DNA from: Flavobacterium bernardetii
GTDB taxonomy: Bacteria > Bacteroidota > Bacteroidia > Flavobacteriales > Flavobacteriaceae
Direction: 5' to 3'
Length of the DNA stretch: 64,000 bases
Assembly: GCF_011305415.1 (NCBI RefSeq)
Contig: NZ_JAANOQ010000007.1
Coordinates: 163,218 to 227,217 of the forward strand
Shown: one piece after another, positions 23,567 to 34,134 of the stretch
Layout: each line of letters begins with the position of its first letter
Numbering within the stretch: the stretch's first letter is position 1
The notes under the pieces: model-generated
Database searches by the model: none
Told to the model about the DNA's origin: nothing
What the model saw: the letters and a program-made list of their open reading frames with translations, nothing else
Translations under genes and position numbers: made by a program

Positions 23567-26500
23567 TTAAAGTGTTTTAATCCATTTTAAAAGTTTATTG
23601 TCGAAAAGTTCTTTATCTAATGGTTTTACCACAAAATCTACCATTCCTATTTCTAAGCATTTTTCTCTTTCGCCAGTAAATATTCCTGCAGTTAATGCAA
23701 TAATAATGGCTTTCGGATTAATTTGTAAAATTTCCTCTGCAGATTCATATCCGTTTTTAACAGGCATTTGAATATCCATTAATGTAATATGTGGTTTATG
23801 TTTTTTAAATTTCTCAATAGCTTCTTCACCGTTTTCAGCTTCAATAATTATTGCGTTTTTAAATTGTTTTAAAATTAAAGTTTTAGATAAAAGCATATTT
23901 ACTTTATTATCTTCCACAATTAAAATTTTAATTTTTTTAGAATTTCCTAATTCAATATTATTTTCTGGTTTAATAATTTCAAGAGATAACGTGTTTTTTT
24001 TATGGTTTAATTCTTTTTGTAAAGCATCAATTTTAAATGGTTTCAGTAAGATTTTAACTTTCTCATTTAATAAATTTTCTACATTACTAGAAATTATGGG
24101 TTGCATGATATACAGATAAAAATTAGCTGCTTTTTGTGCCAGTAAAATTTGTTGCCATTGGGTTTCCGACAAGGAATGATAATCTACAAATAGTGCATCG
24201 TTTTCGTTTAAATTTATTTCTTTAAATTTATTATGCCACACACTATTAACACCATAATTTTTTAATAATTCATTTAAAACATTTCCTGCTCTTTCGTTTT
24301 TATCGATCACTAAAGCGTTTTCTATAATTATGTTTTCAACTTTTTTATGAGATTTACAAAATTTTGCATCAATAGTCAATTCGAAATTAAAATTACTTCC
24401 TTTATTAATTTCACTTTCAATTATTAATTTAGAATCCATTAAATTTAATAATCTATTAGTAATGGAAAGCCCTAAACCAGTCCCTCCATAATTTCTGGTT
24501 GTGGAGGAATCTTCTTGTGAAAAAGCATCTAAAATTTTAAATTTATTTTCACTTTTAATACCAATTCCGGTATCAATAACTTCAAATTTTAATTTTGTTT
24601 TATTGTTTTCTGAGCCCTGATTTGAAATTATTAATTCTATTTGACCGTCATGTGTAAACTTAACGGCATTGCTTAATAAATTAATTAAAATTTGTTTTAT
24701 TCTAATATCATCTACAACCACGTCACAAGGCACATCGTTTTTAATATCTACAATTATTTCTAAATTTTTCACATTAGCATTAAACTTTATTAAGTCTATT
24801 GCTTGATAAACTATTGGATATAATTTTGTTTTCTTTAAATCTAAAACTAGTTTACCTGCTTCAATTTTTGAAATATCTAAAATATCGTTTACAATTTCTA
24901 AAAGTGATTCTGCAGATTGATTTACCGTTAATAAATATTCTTTTTGTAGTAAATCGATATCTGTATTTAGCAACAACTGACTGAATCCGATAATTCCGTT
25001 TAAAGGTGTTCGGATTTCATGACTCATATTTGCCAAAAACTCCGATTTTGATTTATTTGAAGATTCGGCTAATTCTTTTTCAATAACGGCTTTTTCCGCT
25101 TGTTTTCTTTCGGTAATATCAATCAATACACCTTCTAAATATTCTACTTTTCCGTCTTTTACAATTCCTTCCCCATACTCTTCCACCCAAACAATTCCGC
25201 CATCTTTTCTAATAATCCTACAGGTCACTTTATATGATTTTTGCTCTTTTAGCGCATTTTGAATAATTTTTACCGCATTTTTTTTATCTTCAGGATGATA
25301 CAGATTATAAATATGAAAATCGGTATTTATGATTTCTTGTTTTTTATAGCCTGTTAACACTTCAATTTCATCATTGATAAAAATGATGTTTCTTTTTTCG
25401 TCTTCTTTAATTAAATATACAGTTGCAGGAATATTGTTAGCTAAAAGTTTGAATTTTTCTTCACTTTCTTTAATAATATTTTCACTTTGAATACGATCAA
25501 TAGTAACCGAAATATTATTGGTTAATGTTTGTAAAATATTTATTTCATCAGAATTCCAGATACGTTCGGTGGTACAATCATCAAAACCTAAAAAGCCATA
25601 AAACACTTTCTTGATAAAGATTGGTAAAATTAAAATGGATAAAATAGATTGTTCTTCCAAAATAGTTTTAAAATCACCATCAGGAATTTCTTTAACAATT
25701 GACAAGAAGGGTTTGTTTTTAATAATTACTCCCATAAATTCTGGAAAAGCATCATGTGGAATATTTTGTAATTCTGGATTATCTATTTCTTTAAAACTTT
25801 CAACACTTACCCATTCATACATTTTATTTAGAAGATTAGTGTCCAAATCATTTTTATAGTAATAAACCCTATTAACTTTTGTGGTTTCTCCAACATATTT
25901 TAAAGAATCTTCAAAAACCTTGTCTTCATTTGTAGTTTGTAGCAGTATTTCAGTTGTTTTTGTTATTGATGTTAAAAGATCACTTTTATAAATAATTAGC
26001 TCTTCGGCATTTTGTCTTTTAATAGTTTCAAGCGCTAATGTTATGATATCTGAAACTGTTCTCGCGAAATTAATTTCTTCTTCAGACCAGTTTTTTATTT
26101 CTTTTACGGCTTCAAAACAAGTAATAGCGACTAATTCTCCAGAAAGATATAAAGGAAAATCTAATAACGATTTAATATCATATAATTTAAAATAATGTTC
26201 TCTAAACTCTATAGTTTGCGCATCATCTTGTGTGTCTGTTGAGACTAAAATTGGCTGATTTTGAATAATATCAAAATAAACAGGAAAGTCTTTTTTATAA
26301 ATAGTTAAATCACAATAATGCTTATCTTCATGTTGCACATAAATATTACATAAATCAATATGATCTTCGTAATTATACCAAAGACTCACACGGTCAATTT
26401 GTAAACCAATTGCAGCTTCTTTTGTAATGTGTTCAATTAATTCGTTAGTGGTTCCAAATTTCAAGAAATTTAAAGTAGCCAATTTGTTAGAAACAGAATT

Positions 26501-29500
26501 TAATCGATTAATTCTATCGTGTCTTATAGCTTCACGTATTTCAATTTTCTTAGAAAGTGAAACATCTCTTGCAATGGCTGAATATCCAATTATTTTTCCA
26601 TTAAAATCTCTTTTAATTGTTGCGTTTTGAGATATCCATAATTGTTCTCCATTTTTTTTATGAATGGGGAATTCTATAACATCAAAATTATTTTTATCAA
26701 TTGGAATTTTTGAATAGTGATTTATTACTTTTTCTAAATACTCTTCCACAATTATTAAACTAAAGTTTCTTCCAATAACATCTTCGGAAGTGTAACCTAA
26801 TAATGTTTTGGTATATTCATTAATAAAAATATAATTTCCGTATTGATCTAATTCGTAAATTATATCGGAAGCTGATTGAACTAGATTTTGATATTGTTTT
26901 TCTACTTCTATTTTTTCGGTAATATCGTAACCCGAAGCAATAAAAAGACTATCTCCATACTTGGTATCGCTCCATTGAATATATTTTATATCGCCTGATT
27001 TCGTTTTTACTTTCCTAACAAAAACGGAATTCGGTTTAAAAATATCATTATAATCAACTTCTTTAAAATCTTCATCAGCCGTTAATCTCCAAAATTGTTT
27101 TCCCAGCACTTCTTGTGGTGAATATCCTAAAATTTTTGTGATAGAATCGCTACAGAATTTTACATTCCCTAAATTATCACAAGCTAAGGTTATACTGTTA
27201 GATTGATTGATAATATTATTGGTAAAAATTAATTTATCATTTGCATTTAACGAATAGGAACGTCGTGAAAAATTGATAATTAAAATGATAACATTCGCAA
27301 TAATTAAAATTAAATATATTTCTCTATTCCCTTTTATATTTAAAAAGAAAATAAATAAAGCAATTAAGATTAAACCTGAGAAGATCATATACGATTTAAA
27401 CTTATCAAATACATTGTAGGCAAAAAACAATATTAATAAGAACTCAATTGTTATAAATAATGGAATGGTATTTAAGGATAAACTTTGGAGGCAAATAGCG
27501 ACCAATAAACCAAAATAAGAAATGAAAATATATTTTAAATTTTTTAGAACAATATTATAATTAGATAAAAAATAGAGCACCAAACAAGAGGAACCAAAAA
27601 CAATTCGGGTTATAAGTTGGGGTTCGCTAATAATTTTTAAGAAAACATAAAATATACCTGTTAAAATTACAATCACGCCAAAGTATAGCAAATAATTTTT
27701 TTTGTATTCTATAAAGTTGCTGTCTGAAAGTGATTTTACATATTCTTTATTAAACTTTAATGATTTTTGAAATGAAAAATTTAAAATTCCTCCAAACACA
27801 ATGGCTATTATTGAAAAAAACCACCAAGTTCCATAAAAAGGCTCTTTTATAGAAAAAGAATACGTTGTTACAACACCAGAATGATTTGAAAAAACATCAA
27901 TTTCACTAATTTTTAAAATATAATAACCTGAAGATAAATTGCTAAATGCTATTTCATTGTTTGATTGCGGTTCACTCCATTCTTTATTATAGTTTTCTAG
28001 CTTATAGGAATAGTGAATTTTTTTGTTGATTTCACTTGTAGAATGACCCAATTTAAAAGTTAAGAAATTTTGATTCTTTTCAAACTTATGATTTTGTTTG
28101 GGAACATTAAACCAAGAATTATTTAAGACATATTCATCATTGAAAACAGATAATGATGTAATTTTTAATTTATTTTTTTGACTATTTTTAGGATATTCAT
28201 ACGTTATGTATTTATACAATCCTTTTACAGTTCCAAAATATACATTTCCAAATTTATCTACGTGACCCGAATTAAAATTAGTTTCTAAACCATCAAATCC
28301 ATTAAAAATATTTAAGGTTTCAATTCTATTAATTCCGCCTTTACTAGTAACCTCTATTTTGTCAATACCTTTATTTGTTCCAACATAAAGGTATTGTTTA
28401 TGCGTATTTAAGGTATAAATTAAAGTGGAAGACAACCCATTAGAAGTTGTGAATTTTTTAACTTCTAAATTTTTATTTATTGAGTTAATTGAATTTTCTG
28501 AACTATACCAAAATGTCCCATATTGATCTTTACATTTTAAAAAGGCAAACTTGCTAGTAATTGTTTTCTTAAAATTAAGTTTTCTGTTTTTGTATTCAAA
28601 TAAAATAATTCCAGCATTGGTTGAAATTAAATATAAATTTTGTTTAAACTGCTGAATCGAATTGACATAAGTAATTTGAAAATTTTTATTTACATATTGA
28701 TCTATTACTTTAAAATTTTCATCTAATACATATACTCCATTTTCTGGTGTTCCCACAAAATATTTTTCACTTAAAGTATCTTGAAAAACACTTGTTGTAG
28801 GGGTTTTAAATTTTGTGTTTAATTTTACGCCATCATATTCTAATAATCCATTTGTGGAAGCAACTAGAAGTTTATTATTTAAATTTTTATATAATTCATG
28901 AACTCTTCCTGAAAAAGGGATGGTTTTGATGAATTTTAAATTATTGAAGTCGGTATTATCAAATTCTAAAATTCCTTTTTTAGAAACCACAGTATATAGT
29001 TTTTCCTTTACATCTAAAATGTTAAAAATATAAGGCGACCCAAGTTCGGGAGTAACGTTATATTTTATAAAACTTTGTTTTCCGAACTGAAAAAAACCAA
29101 GATAATCGGTTCCAATATTTATAATTCCATTGTCTGATAAAATGGATAAATACTCTGAAACGGGTACTCCGTTTTTAGCATCTAAAATGGTATATTTTTT
29201 TTTATTATATAGGATACCAATTCCAGTTTCTTTTGTTCCTGTAAACCAGATATTGCCATTGGAATTTTGTAAAATATTTGTAATCTTAAAAACCCCACCA
29301 CTTTTAGACTTTATGGTTACAAGTAATTTACTTGTGTCTAGTTTTGTATTTTTAAAAGTTGCTTCAAATATATTACCTCGAATATCTGCAACTAAAACAG
29401 TGACATTTTTTCCTTTAGAAACAGTGACTTCTTCACTAAAATTACTTATTCTCTCGAAGCTATTATTTTTGACATTATAAGCAAGTAATCCTTTATCAGT

Positions 29501-30049
29501 TCCTAAAAGAATTAGTGTATCATTAATAGTTTCTACAGAAGTTATTTTTGAAATAGAAAAATTATTAAGATCCTTTATGTTTGTTACTTCATTTTTATTA
29601 TTTATAAAATAAACATTTAAAGTACTAAAACCATAAATTCCTTTTTGTGTTTTTGCAAACTTAGAAACGTGGGTTTGTGGTGAATTTTTTTTTTCTATTA
29701 ATTTTGTGAGTTTAATAAACTTATTGCCTTCAAAAAAAAGAATTCCTAGATATTTTGAAGATATAACTAATTGTTTGTTTTTATTTTCAATAATATCCGT
29801 AACAAATAAATTTTCATACTGATTTACTTTATTATAATTTTTAAACTCATAACCATTATAACTAAACAAACCGGCTCCATCACCACCAATCCATAACAAA
29901 CCTCTACTGTCTTTATAAAGTTTATTAATGGTTGAAGAACACAAACCTTTTTCATGATTTATCACATCAAATTTAAATTGTTGCGCAACAGTACATTGTG
30001 CAATCAAAATAAAAATAATATAAGAGATATGTTTAAAAAATGAGGGCAT
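23567..30049 (-). CDS. Giant hybrid sensor histidine kinase with propeller, multi-TM, PAS and GAF domains
   Basis: A 2160-residue hybrid two-component sensor. By eye: signal sequence 1-22; a periplasmic two-component-regulator propeller with many LWIGGDGAGL or YVGTNKGI-like repeats (23-660); Y_Y_Y domain (about 665-735, HYSYKLENYNKEWSEP); first helix 740-760; then six or seven more hydrophobic helices up to about 930; PAS 945-1060; PAS 1053-1165; GAF about 1176-1340; GAF 1363-1513; PAS 1526-1655; HisKA with phospho-acceptor His1677 (MSHEIRTPLNG); HATPase about 1780-1895 (DTGIGIK, GGTGLGLSI); a degenerate receiver 1910-2030; receiver 2040-2158 with Asp2092 (LMDIQMPV). No DNA-binding output domain, so a partner or another phosphorelay step is needed. 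Signal unknown. Divergent from DPP IV gene. Confidence 0.88.
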   Translation of the reverse strand: MPSFFKHISYIIFILIAQCTVAQQFKFDVINHEKGLCSSTINKLYKDSRGLLWIGGDGAGLFSYNGYEFKNYNKVNQYENLFVTDIIENKNKQLVISSKYLGILFFEGNKFIKLTKLIEKKNSPQTHVSKFAKTQKGIYGFSTLNVYFINNKNEVTNIKDLNNFSISKITSVETINDTLILLGTDKGLLAYNVKNNSFERISNFSEEVTVSKGKNVTVLVADIRGNIFEATFKNTKLDTSKLLVTIKSKSGGVFKITNILQNSNGNIWFTGTKETGIGILYNKKKYTILDAKNGVPVSEYLSILSDNGIINIGTDYLGFFQFGKQSFIKYNVTPELGSPYIFNILDVKEKLYTVVSKKGILEFDNTDFNNLKFIKTIPFSGRVHELYKNLNNKLLVASTNGLLEYDGVKLNTKFKTPTTSVFQDTLSEKYFVGTPENGVYVLDENFKVIDQYVNKNFQITYVNSIQQFKQNLYLISTNAGIILFEYKNRKLNFKKTITSKFAFLKCKDQYGTFWYSSENSINSINKNLEVKKFTTSNGLSSTLIYTLNTHKQYLYVGTNKGIDKIEVTSKGGINRIETLNIFNGFDGLETNFNSGHVDKFGNVYFGTVKGLYKYITYEYPKNSQKNKLKITSLSVFNDEYVLNNSWFNVPKQNHKFEKNQNFLTFKLGHSTSEINKKIHYSYKLENYNKEWSEPQSNNEIAFSNLSSGYYILKISEIDVFSNHSGVVTTYSFSIKEPFYGTWWFFSIIAIVFGGILNFSFQKSLKFNKEYVKSLSDSNFIEYKKNYLLYFGVIVILTGIFYVFLKIISEPQLITRIVFGSSCLVLYFLSNYNIVLKNLKYIFISYFGLLVAICLQSLSLNTIPLFITIEFLLILFFAYNVFDKFKSYMIFSGLILIALFIFFLNIKGNREIYLILIIANVIILIINFSRRSYSLNANDKLIFTNNIINQSNSITLACDNLGNVKFCSDSITKILGYSPQEVLGKQFWRLTADEDFKEVDYNDIFKPNSVFVRKVKTKSGDIKYIQWSDTKYGDSLFIASGYDITEKIEVEKQYQNLVQSASDIIYELDQYGNYIFINEYTKTLLGYTSEDVIGRNFSLIIVEEYLEKVINHYSKIPIDKNNFDVIEFPIHKKNGEQLWISQNATIKRDFNGKIIGYSAIARDVSLSKKIEIREAIRHDRINRLNSVSNKLATLNFLKFGTTNELIEHITKEAAIGLQIDRVSLWYNYEDHIDLCNIYVQHEDKHYCDLTIYKKDFPVYFDIIQNQPILVSTDTQDDAQTIEFREHYFKLYDIKSLLDFPLYLSGELVAITCFEAVKEIKNWSEEEINFARTVSDIITLALETIKRQNAEELIIYKSDLLTSITKTTEILLQTTNEDKVFEDSLKYVGETTKVNRVYYYKNDLDTNLLNKMYEWVSVESFKEIDNPELQNIPHDAFPEFMGVIIKNKPFLSIVKEIPDGDFKTILEEQSILSILILPIFIKKVFYGFLGFDDCTTERIWNSDEINILQTLTNNISVTIDRIQSENIIKESEEKFKLLANNIPATVYLIKEDEKRNIIFINDEIEVLTGYKKQEIINTDFHIYNLYHPEDKKNAVKIIQNALKEQKSYKVTCRIIRKDGGIVWVEEYGEGIVKDGKVEYLEGVLIDITERKQAEKAVIEKELAESSNKSKSEFLANMSHEIRTPLNGIIGFSQLLLNTDIDLLQKEYLLTVNQSAESLLEIVNDILDISKIEAGKLVLDLKKTKLYPIVYQAIDLIKFNANVKNLEIIVDIKNDVPCDVVVDDIRIKQILINLLSNAVKFTHDGQIELIISNQGSENNKTKLKFEVIDTGIGIKSENKFKILDAFSQEDSSTTRNYGGTGLGLSITNRLLNLMDSKLIIESEINKGSNFNFELTIDAKFCKSHKKVENIIIENALVIDKNERAGNVLNELLKNYGVNSVWHNKFKEINLNENDALFVDYHSLSETQWQQILLAQKAANFYLYIMQPIISSNVENLLNEKVKILLKPFKIDALQKELNHKKNTLSLEIIKPENNIELGNSKKIKILIVEDNKVNMLLSKTLILKQFKNAIIIEAENGEEAIEKFKKHKPHITLMDIQMPVKNGYESAEEILQINPKAIIIALTAGIFTGEREKCLEIGMVDFVVKPLDKELFDNKLLKWIKTL

Positions 30050-30173
30050 TCAGAGCAGTTAAAGTTCAACTGTTAAATATATAAAAAAAATGTTAAATTT
30101 CAAAATGTCACTATTTTTTATGGCTATGTCGTAAATTTTCACTAAAATTGGGGGTTTTTTACAAATCAATCAT

Positions 30174-32345
30174 ATGAAAAAATCTATACAATTATTATTG
30201 TTTTTATTAACAACTTCAGTATCAGTTGTTGGGCAACAAAAACTAACTTTAGAGGAAATTTGGGGTGGCGCTTTCAGAACAAAAGGCATGGACGAATTGA
30301 ACGCCATGAAGAATACCAATCAATATACGGTACTAAATTTCGACAGAAATACGAAGACTACACAAATTGATTTATTTGATTATGCAACGCTAAATAAAGT
30401 TTCGACATTAATCGATACAAAAAACCACAAAGAATTAGAATCTATAGATAGTTACACGTTCGATAAAGCGGAAAAAAAGATTTTAATCGCAACCAATTCG
30501 AATCAAATTTTTAGACATTCGTTTACCGCTACTTATTTTGTGTACGATATCGCTTCTAAAAAATTATCAAAATTTACTGAAAAAGCCATTCAAGAACCAA
30601 CTTTTTCACCAGATGGAAACAAAGTAGCTTATGCTTTTGATAATAATTTATATGTTTTTGATTTCGTATCCAATAAAGAAACTCAAATTACTACTGACGG
30701 AAAGAAAAATGCCATAATTAATGGTATTACAGACTGGGTTTACGAAGAAGAATTTGCTTTTGTTCGTGCTTTCGATTGGAATGCCAACAGTACAAAAATA
30801 GGCTTCATTCGTTTTGATGAAACCAACGTTCCAGAATTTTCAATGGATTTATACAATCCAGGTTTATATCCTACACAATCGGTTTTCAAATATCCAAAAG
30901 CTGGTGAAAAAAATGCAGACGTTTCCTTACATATTTACGATGTAAACGCTTCAAAAACTCAAAAAATTGATCTAAGTAATTATAACGATTTTTACATTGC
31001 CCGATTAAAATGGACAAATGACGCTAACGTTTTAAGCGCACAAGTTTTAAACCGCCACCAAGACAATTTAGATTTGTTATTTGTAGATGGAAATTCAGGA
31101 GCGAAAAAAGTAGTTTTAAACGAAAAAGACAAAGCATATATTGATGTTACAGACAACTTAACGTTCTTAAAAGACAACAGTTTTATTTGGACATCAGAGA
31201 AAGACGGTTTCAATCATATTTATCACTACGATAAATCTGGAAAGTTGAAAAACCAAGTTACGAAAGGAAAATGGGAAGTAACTTCATATTATGGTTTCGA
31301 CGAAAAAAACAAAACGATTTATTACCAATCAGTAGAAAACGGTTCAATTAACAGAGATATTTATTCTATTTCAATTGACGGAAAATCTAAAAAAAGATTA
31401 TCATTAAAAACAGGAACGAACAACGCTACTTTTAGCCCAAACTTCCAATATTTTATCAATACACATTCTAGCGCTACTTCAGCACCCTATTATTCTTTAA
31501 ACGATTCTAAAACTTCAAAAGAATTAAAGAAAATTCAATCTAACGAAGCTGTTGAAGAAAAACTAGCCAAATACAATGTTGCTCCAAAAGAATTCTCAAC
31601 AATCACTACAGAAAAAGGTCACGTTTTAAATACTTGGATGATTAAACCAAAAGATTTTGACGCGACAAAAAAATACCCAGTATTTATGTTCCAATATTCT
31701 GGTCCAGGTTCACAACAAGTAGATAACGCTTGGAACGCAACTGACGATTATTGGTTTATGATGTTAGCACAAAAAGGCTACATTGTAGCTTGTGTGGACG
31801 GAAGAGGAACTGGTTTTAAAGGTGCCGAATTTAAAAAATGTACGCAAAAAGAATTAGGAAAATACGAAGTCGAAGATCAAATTGATGCGGCTAAAGTTTT
31901 TGGAAAATACACTTATGTTGACAAATCAAGAATTGGAATTTTCGGATGGTCATTTGGAGGTTTTATGGCTTCAAACTGTATTTTTCAAGGAGCTGATACT
32001 TTCAAAACAGCTATTGCAGTTGCACCCGTAACTTCTTGGAGATATTATGACAGTGTTTACACAGAAAGATACATGCAAACCCCACAAGAAAACGCAAGCG
32101 GTTACGATAACAATTCGCCAATTACACACGTAAATAAATTAAAAGGAAACTTTTTATTAATTCACGGAACGGCTGATGATAATGTGCACGTACAAAATAC
32201 TATGAAAATGGTAGAAGCTTTAGTACAAGCCAACAAACAATTTGATTGGGCCATTTACCCTGACAAAAATCACGGAATTTACGGTGGAAAAACCCGTTTA
32301 CAATTGTACACAAAAATGACTAATTTTATTTTAGAAAAACTATAA
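30174..32345 (+). CDS. Dipeptidyl peptidase IV-type S9 peptidase
   Basis: A 723-residue exported peptidase with a signal peptide (residues 1-20, ending VVG-QQ). Residues 25-480 form the eight-bladed propeller, including the DWVYEEEFAF motif where DPP IV keeps its paired Glu that fixes the substrate amino terminus. Residues 480-723 are the alpha/beta hydrolase, with Ser593 (GWSFGGFMA), Asp668 (HGTADDNVH) and His700 (DKNHGIYG). It releases N-terminal X-Pro or X-Ala dipeptides. It leads a run with three peptide transporters, which suggests that released dipeptides are imported next. A single active-site set, full length, no breaks. Confidence 0.92.
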   Translation: MKKSIQLLLFLLTTSVSVVGQQKLTLEEIWGGAFRTKGMDELNAMKNTNQYTVLNFDRNTKTTQIDLFDYATLNKVSTLIDTKNHKELESIDSYTFDKAEKKILIATNSNQIFRHSFTATYFVYDIASKKLSKFTEKAIQEPTFSPDGNKVAYAFDNNLYVFDFVSNKETQITTDGKKNAIINGITDWVYEEEFAFVRAFDWNANSTKIGFIRFDETNVPEFSMDLYNPGLYPTQSVFKYPKAGEKNADVSLHIYDVNASKTQKIDLSNYNDFYIARLKWTNDANVLSAQVLNRHQDNLDLLFVDGNSGAKKVVLNEKDKAYIDVTDNLTFLKDNSFIWTSEKDGFNHIYHYDKSGKLKNQVTKGKWEVTSYYGFDEKNKTIYYQSVENGSINRDIYSISIDGKSKKRLSLKTGTNNATFSPNFQYFINTHSSATSAPYYSLNDSKTSKELKKIQSNEAVEEKLAKYNVAPKEFSTITTEKGHVLNTWMIKPKDFDATKKYPVFMFQYSGPGSQQVDNAWNATDDYWFMMLAQKGYIVACVDGRGTGFKGAEFKKCTQKELGKYEVEDQIDAAKVFGKYTYVDKSRIGIFGWSFGGFMASNCIFQGADTFKTAIAVAPVTSWRYYDSVYTERYMQTPQENASGYDNNSPITHVNKLKGNFLLIHGTADDNVHVQNTMKMVEALVQANKQFDWAIYPDKNHGIYGGKTRLQLYTKMTNFILEKL

Positions 32346-32382
32346 ATCATAAACTAACTTAATACAAATAAATTACTATACT

Positions 32383-34056
32383 ATGAAAGAAACAACAAAT
32401 CAAGGACATCCAAAAGGGCTTTGGGTATTATTTGGAACTGAAATGTGGGAACGTTTCAATTTCTACGGAATGAGAGCCATCTTAACCTTATTTATGGTAA
32501 ATTCATTAATGATGAAAGAAGCTGATGCCTCTTTAGTTTACGGTGGATTTTTAGGTTTATGTTATTTAACACCTATGTTAGGTGGATTTGTAGCAGATAG
32601 ATTCTTAGGAAATAGAAATTGCATCATGCTTGGAGGTTTGATGATGGCTGCTGGACAATTTTTATTGTTTATTAGTGCAACTGTTTTTACTTCTAATTTA
32701 GATTTAGCAAAAATTTTACTTTGGGTTGCTTTAGGGATTATCATTTTTGGTAATGGTTTCTTTAAACCAAATATTTCTTCTATGGTAGGAAGTTTATATC
32801 CTAAACAAGAAAAAAACAAATTAGACACCGCATTTACTATTTTCTATATGGGAATTAACTTAGGTGCATTCTTAGGTCAGTTAATTTGTCCAATTGTTGG
32901 AGATGTTAAAGATGCTGGAGGAATTAGAGATATTTATGCTTTCAAATGGGGATTCTTAGCCGCAGCAATTGCTATGGTTATTGGAACAATGGTTTTCTTT
33001 TATTTAAAAAATAAATATGTAGTTACTCCTGAAGGAAGACCAATTGGAGGTTTACCATCTAAAAATGACGCTTCAGACTTTGAAGAAGGAGAATCTCAAA
33101 AAGCAGTGTTCTCTAAAAATGCCTTAATTGGTGCTGTTGTTGCTTTTGTAGGTTTAGGATTCTTATTCCATTATGCATTCGGTCAGAATATTATTTATGC
33201 CGTAATTTATGCAAGTGGATTATCTTTAGCAGGATTAATTATCTCAGATACTTCATTAACTAAAATAGAAAGAGATAGAATTTTAGTAATTTATATTGTT
33301 GCCTTTTTCGTTATCTTTTTCTGGGCAGCTTTTGAACAAGCAGGTTCTTCTTTAACTTTTATCGCAGATAATCAAACAGATAGAAATTTCTTTGGTTGGA
33401 ACATGCCACCATCTATGGTACAAATCTTCAATGGATTATTCGTTGTAATGTTTGCAGTACCATTCAGTATGTTATGGGATAAATTAAGAGCCAATAACAG
33501 AGAACCAATTTCTCCTTTCAAACAAGCTATCGGTTTACTTTTAATTGCAGTTTCTTATTTTATTATCGCTCACAACGTAAAAGATCTTGGAAATAATGGT
33601 TTATTAGCTATTAAATGGTTAATCTTACTGTACTTAATCCAAACTTGTGCCGAATTATGTTTATCACCAATTGGTTTATCATTAGTTGGTAAATTATCAC
33701 CAAAACGTTTTTCTTCTTTATTGTACGGAGTTTTCTTCTTATCGAATGCAGCTGGATATGCGTTAGCAGGAACTTTAGGTTCTATTATGCCTGCAACTGG
33801 AGACAAATTCAATAAAGCAAAAGAATTAGGTATCGATTTACAAGCTGTTTTAGATAAAAAAATTGTACCAACTGCAGATCAATTAGCGCTTTTAGATACC
33901 AATCAAATTAGTCCAACTAATCCAGTTTTTGCTGGTTTTGAAATTCATAATTTATTTGAATTCTTCATGGTATTCGTAGTTTTATGTGGAATTGCAGCTG
34001 CAATCTTATTCGCATTAACACCAAAATTGAAAAAAATGATGCACGGAATTAACTAA
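32383..34056 (+). CDS. POT-family peptide MFS transporter 1
   Basis: A 557-residue inner-membrane proton-coupled di/tripeptide importer of the POT/PTR family. The ExxER motif EMWERFNFYGMR at residues 20-31 is at the first helix, GNGFFKPNISSMVG is the next signature and the family mark FYMGINLGAFLGQL follows. About 13-14 hydrophobic helices are visible. It lies 37 bases after the DPP IV gene and is followed by a strong terminator, so these two may be a unit. Similarity to the next two genes shows a tandem family expansion. Confidence 0.93.
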   Translation: MKETTNQGHPKGLWVLFGTEMWERFNFYGMRAILTLFMVNSLMMKEADASLVYGGFLGLCYLTPMLGGFVADRFLGNRNCIMLGGLMMAAGQFLLFISATVFTSNLDLAKILLWVALGIIIFGNGFFKPNISSMVGSLYPKQEKNKLDTAFTIFYMGINLGAFLGQLICPIVGDVKDAGGIRDIYAFKWGFLAAAIAMVIGTMVFFYLKNKYVVTPEGRPIGGLPSKNDASDFEEGESQKAVFSKNALIGAVVAFVGLGFLFHYAFGQNIIYAVIYASGLSLAGLIISDTSLTKIERDRILVIYIVAFFVIFFWAAFEQAGSSLTFIADNQTDRNFFGWNMPPSMVQIFNGLFVVMFAVPFSMLWDKLRANNREPISPFKQAIGLLLIAVSYFIIAHNVKDLGNNGLLAIKWLILLYLIQTCAELCLSPIGLSLVGKLSPKRFSSLLYGVFFLSNAAGYALAGTLGSIMPATGDKFNKAKELGIDLQAVLDKKIVPTADQLALLDTNQISPTNPVFAGFEIHNLFEFFMVFVVLCGIAAAILFALTPKLKKMMHGIN

Positions 34057-34086
34057 TTCTATTTCAAAATATTTTTTATATCTTTC

Positions 34087-34114
34087 AAGCCCCGATTACG
34101 TCGGGGCTTTTTTT
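34087..34114 (+). terminator. Intrinsic terminator after POT transporter 1
   Basis: GC-rich nine-base arms AAGCCCCGA / TCGGGGCTT around TTACG, followed by a T run. One of the strongest hairpins in the window. It would make the second transporter depend on readthrough or a separate promoter. Confidence 0.9.
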
Positions 34115-34134
34115 AATTTTAAAACACACCTATT

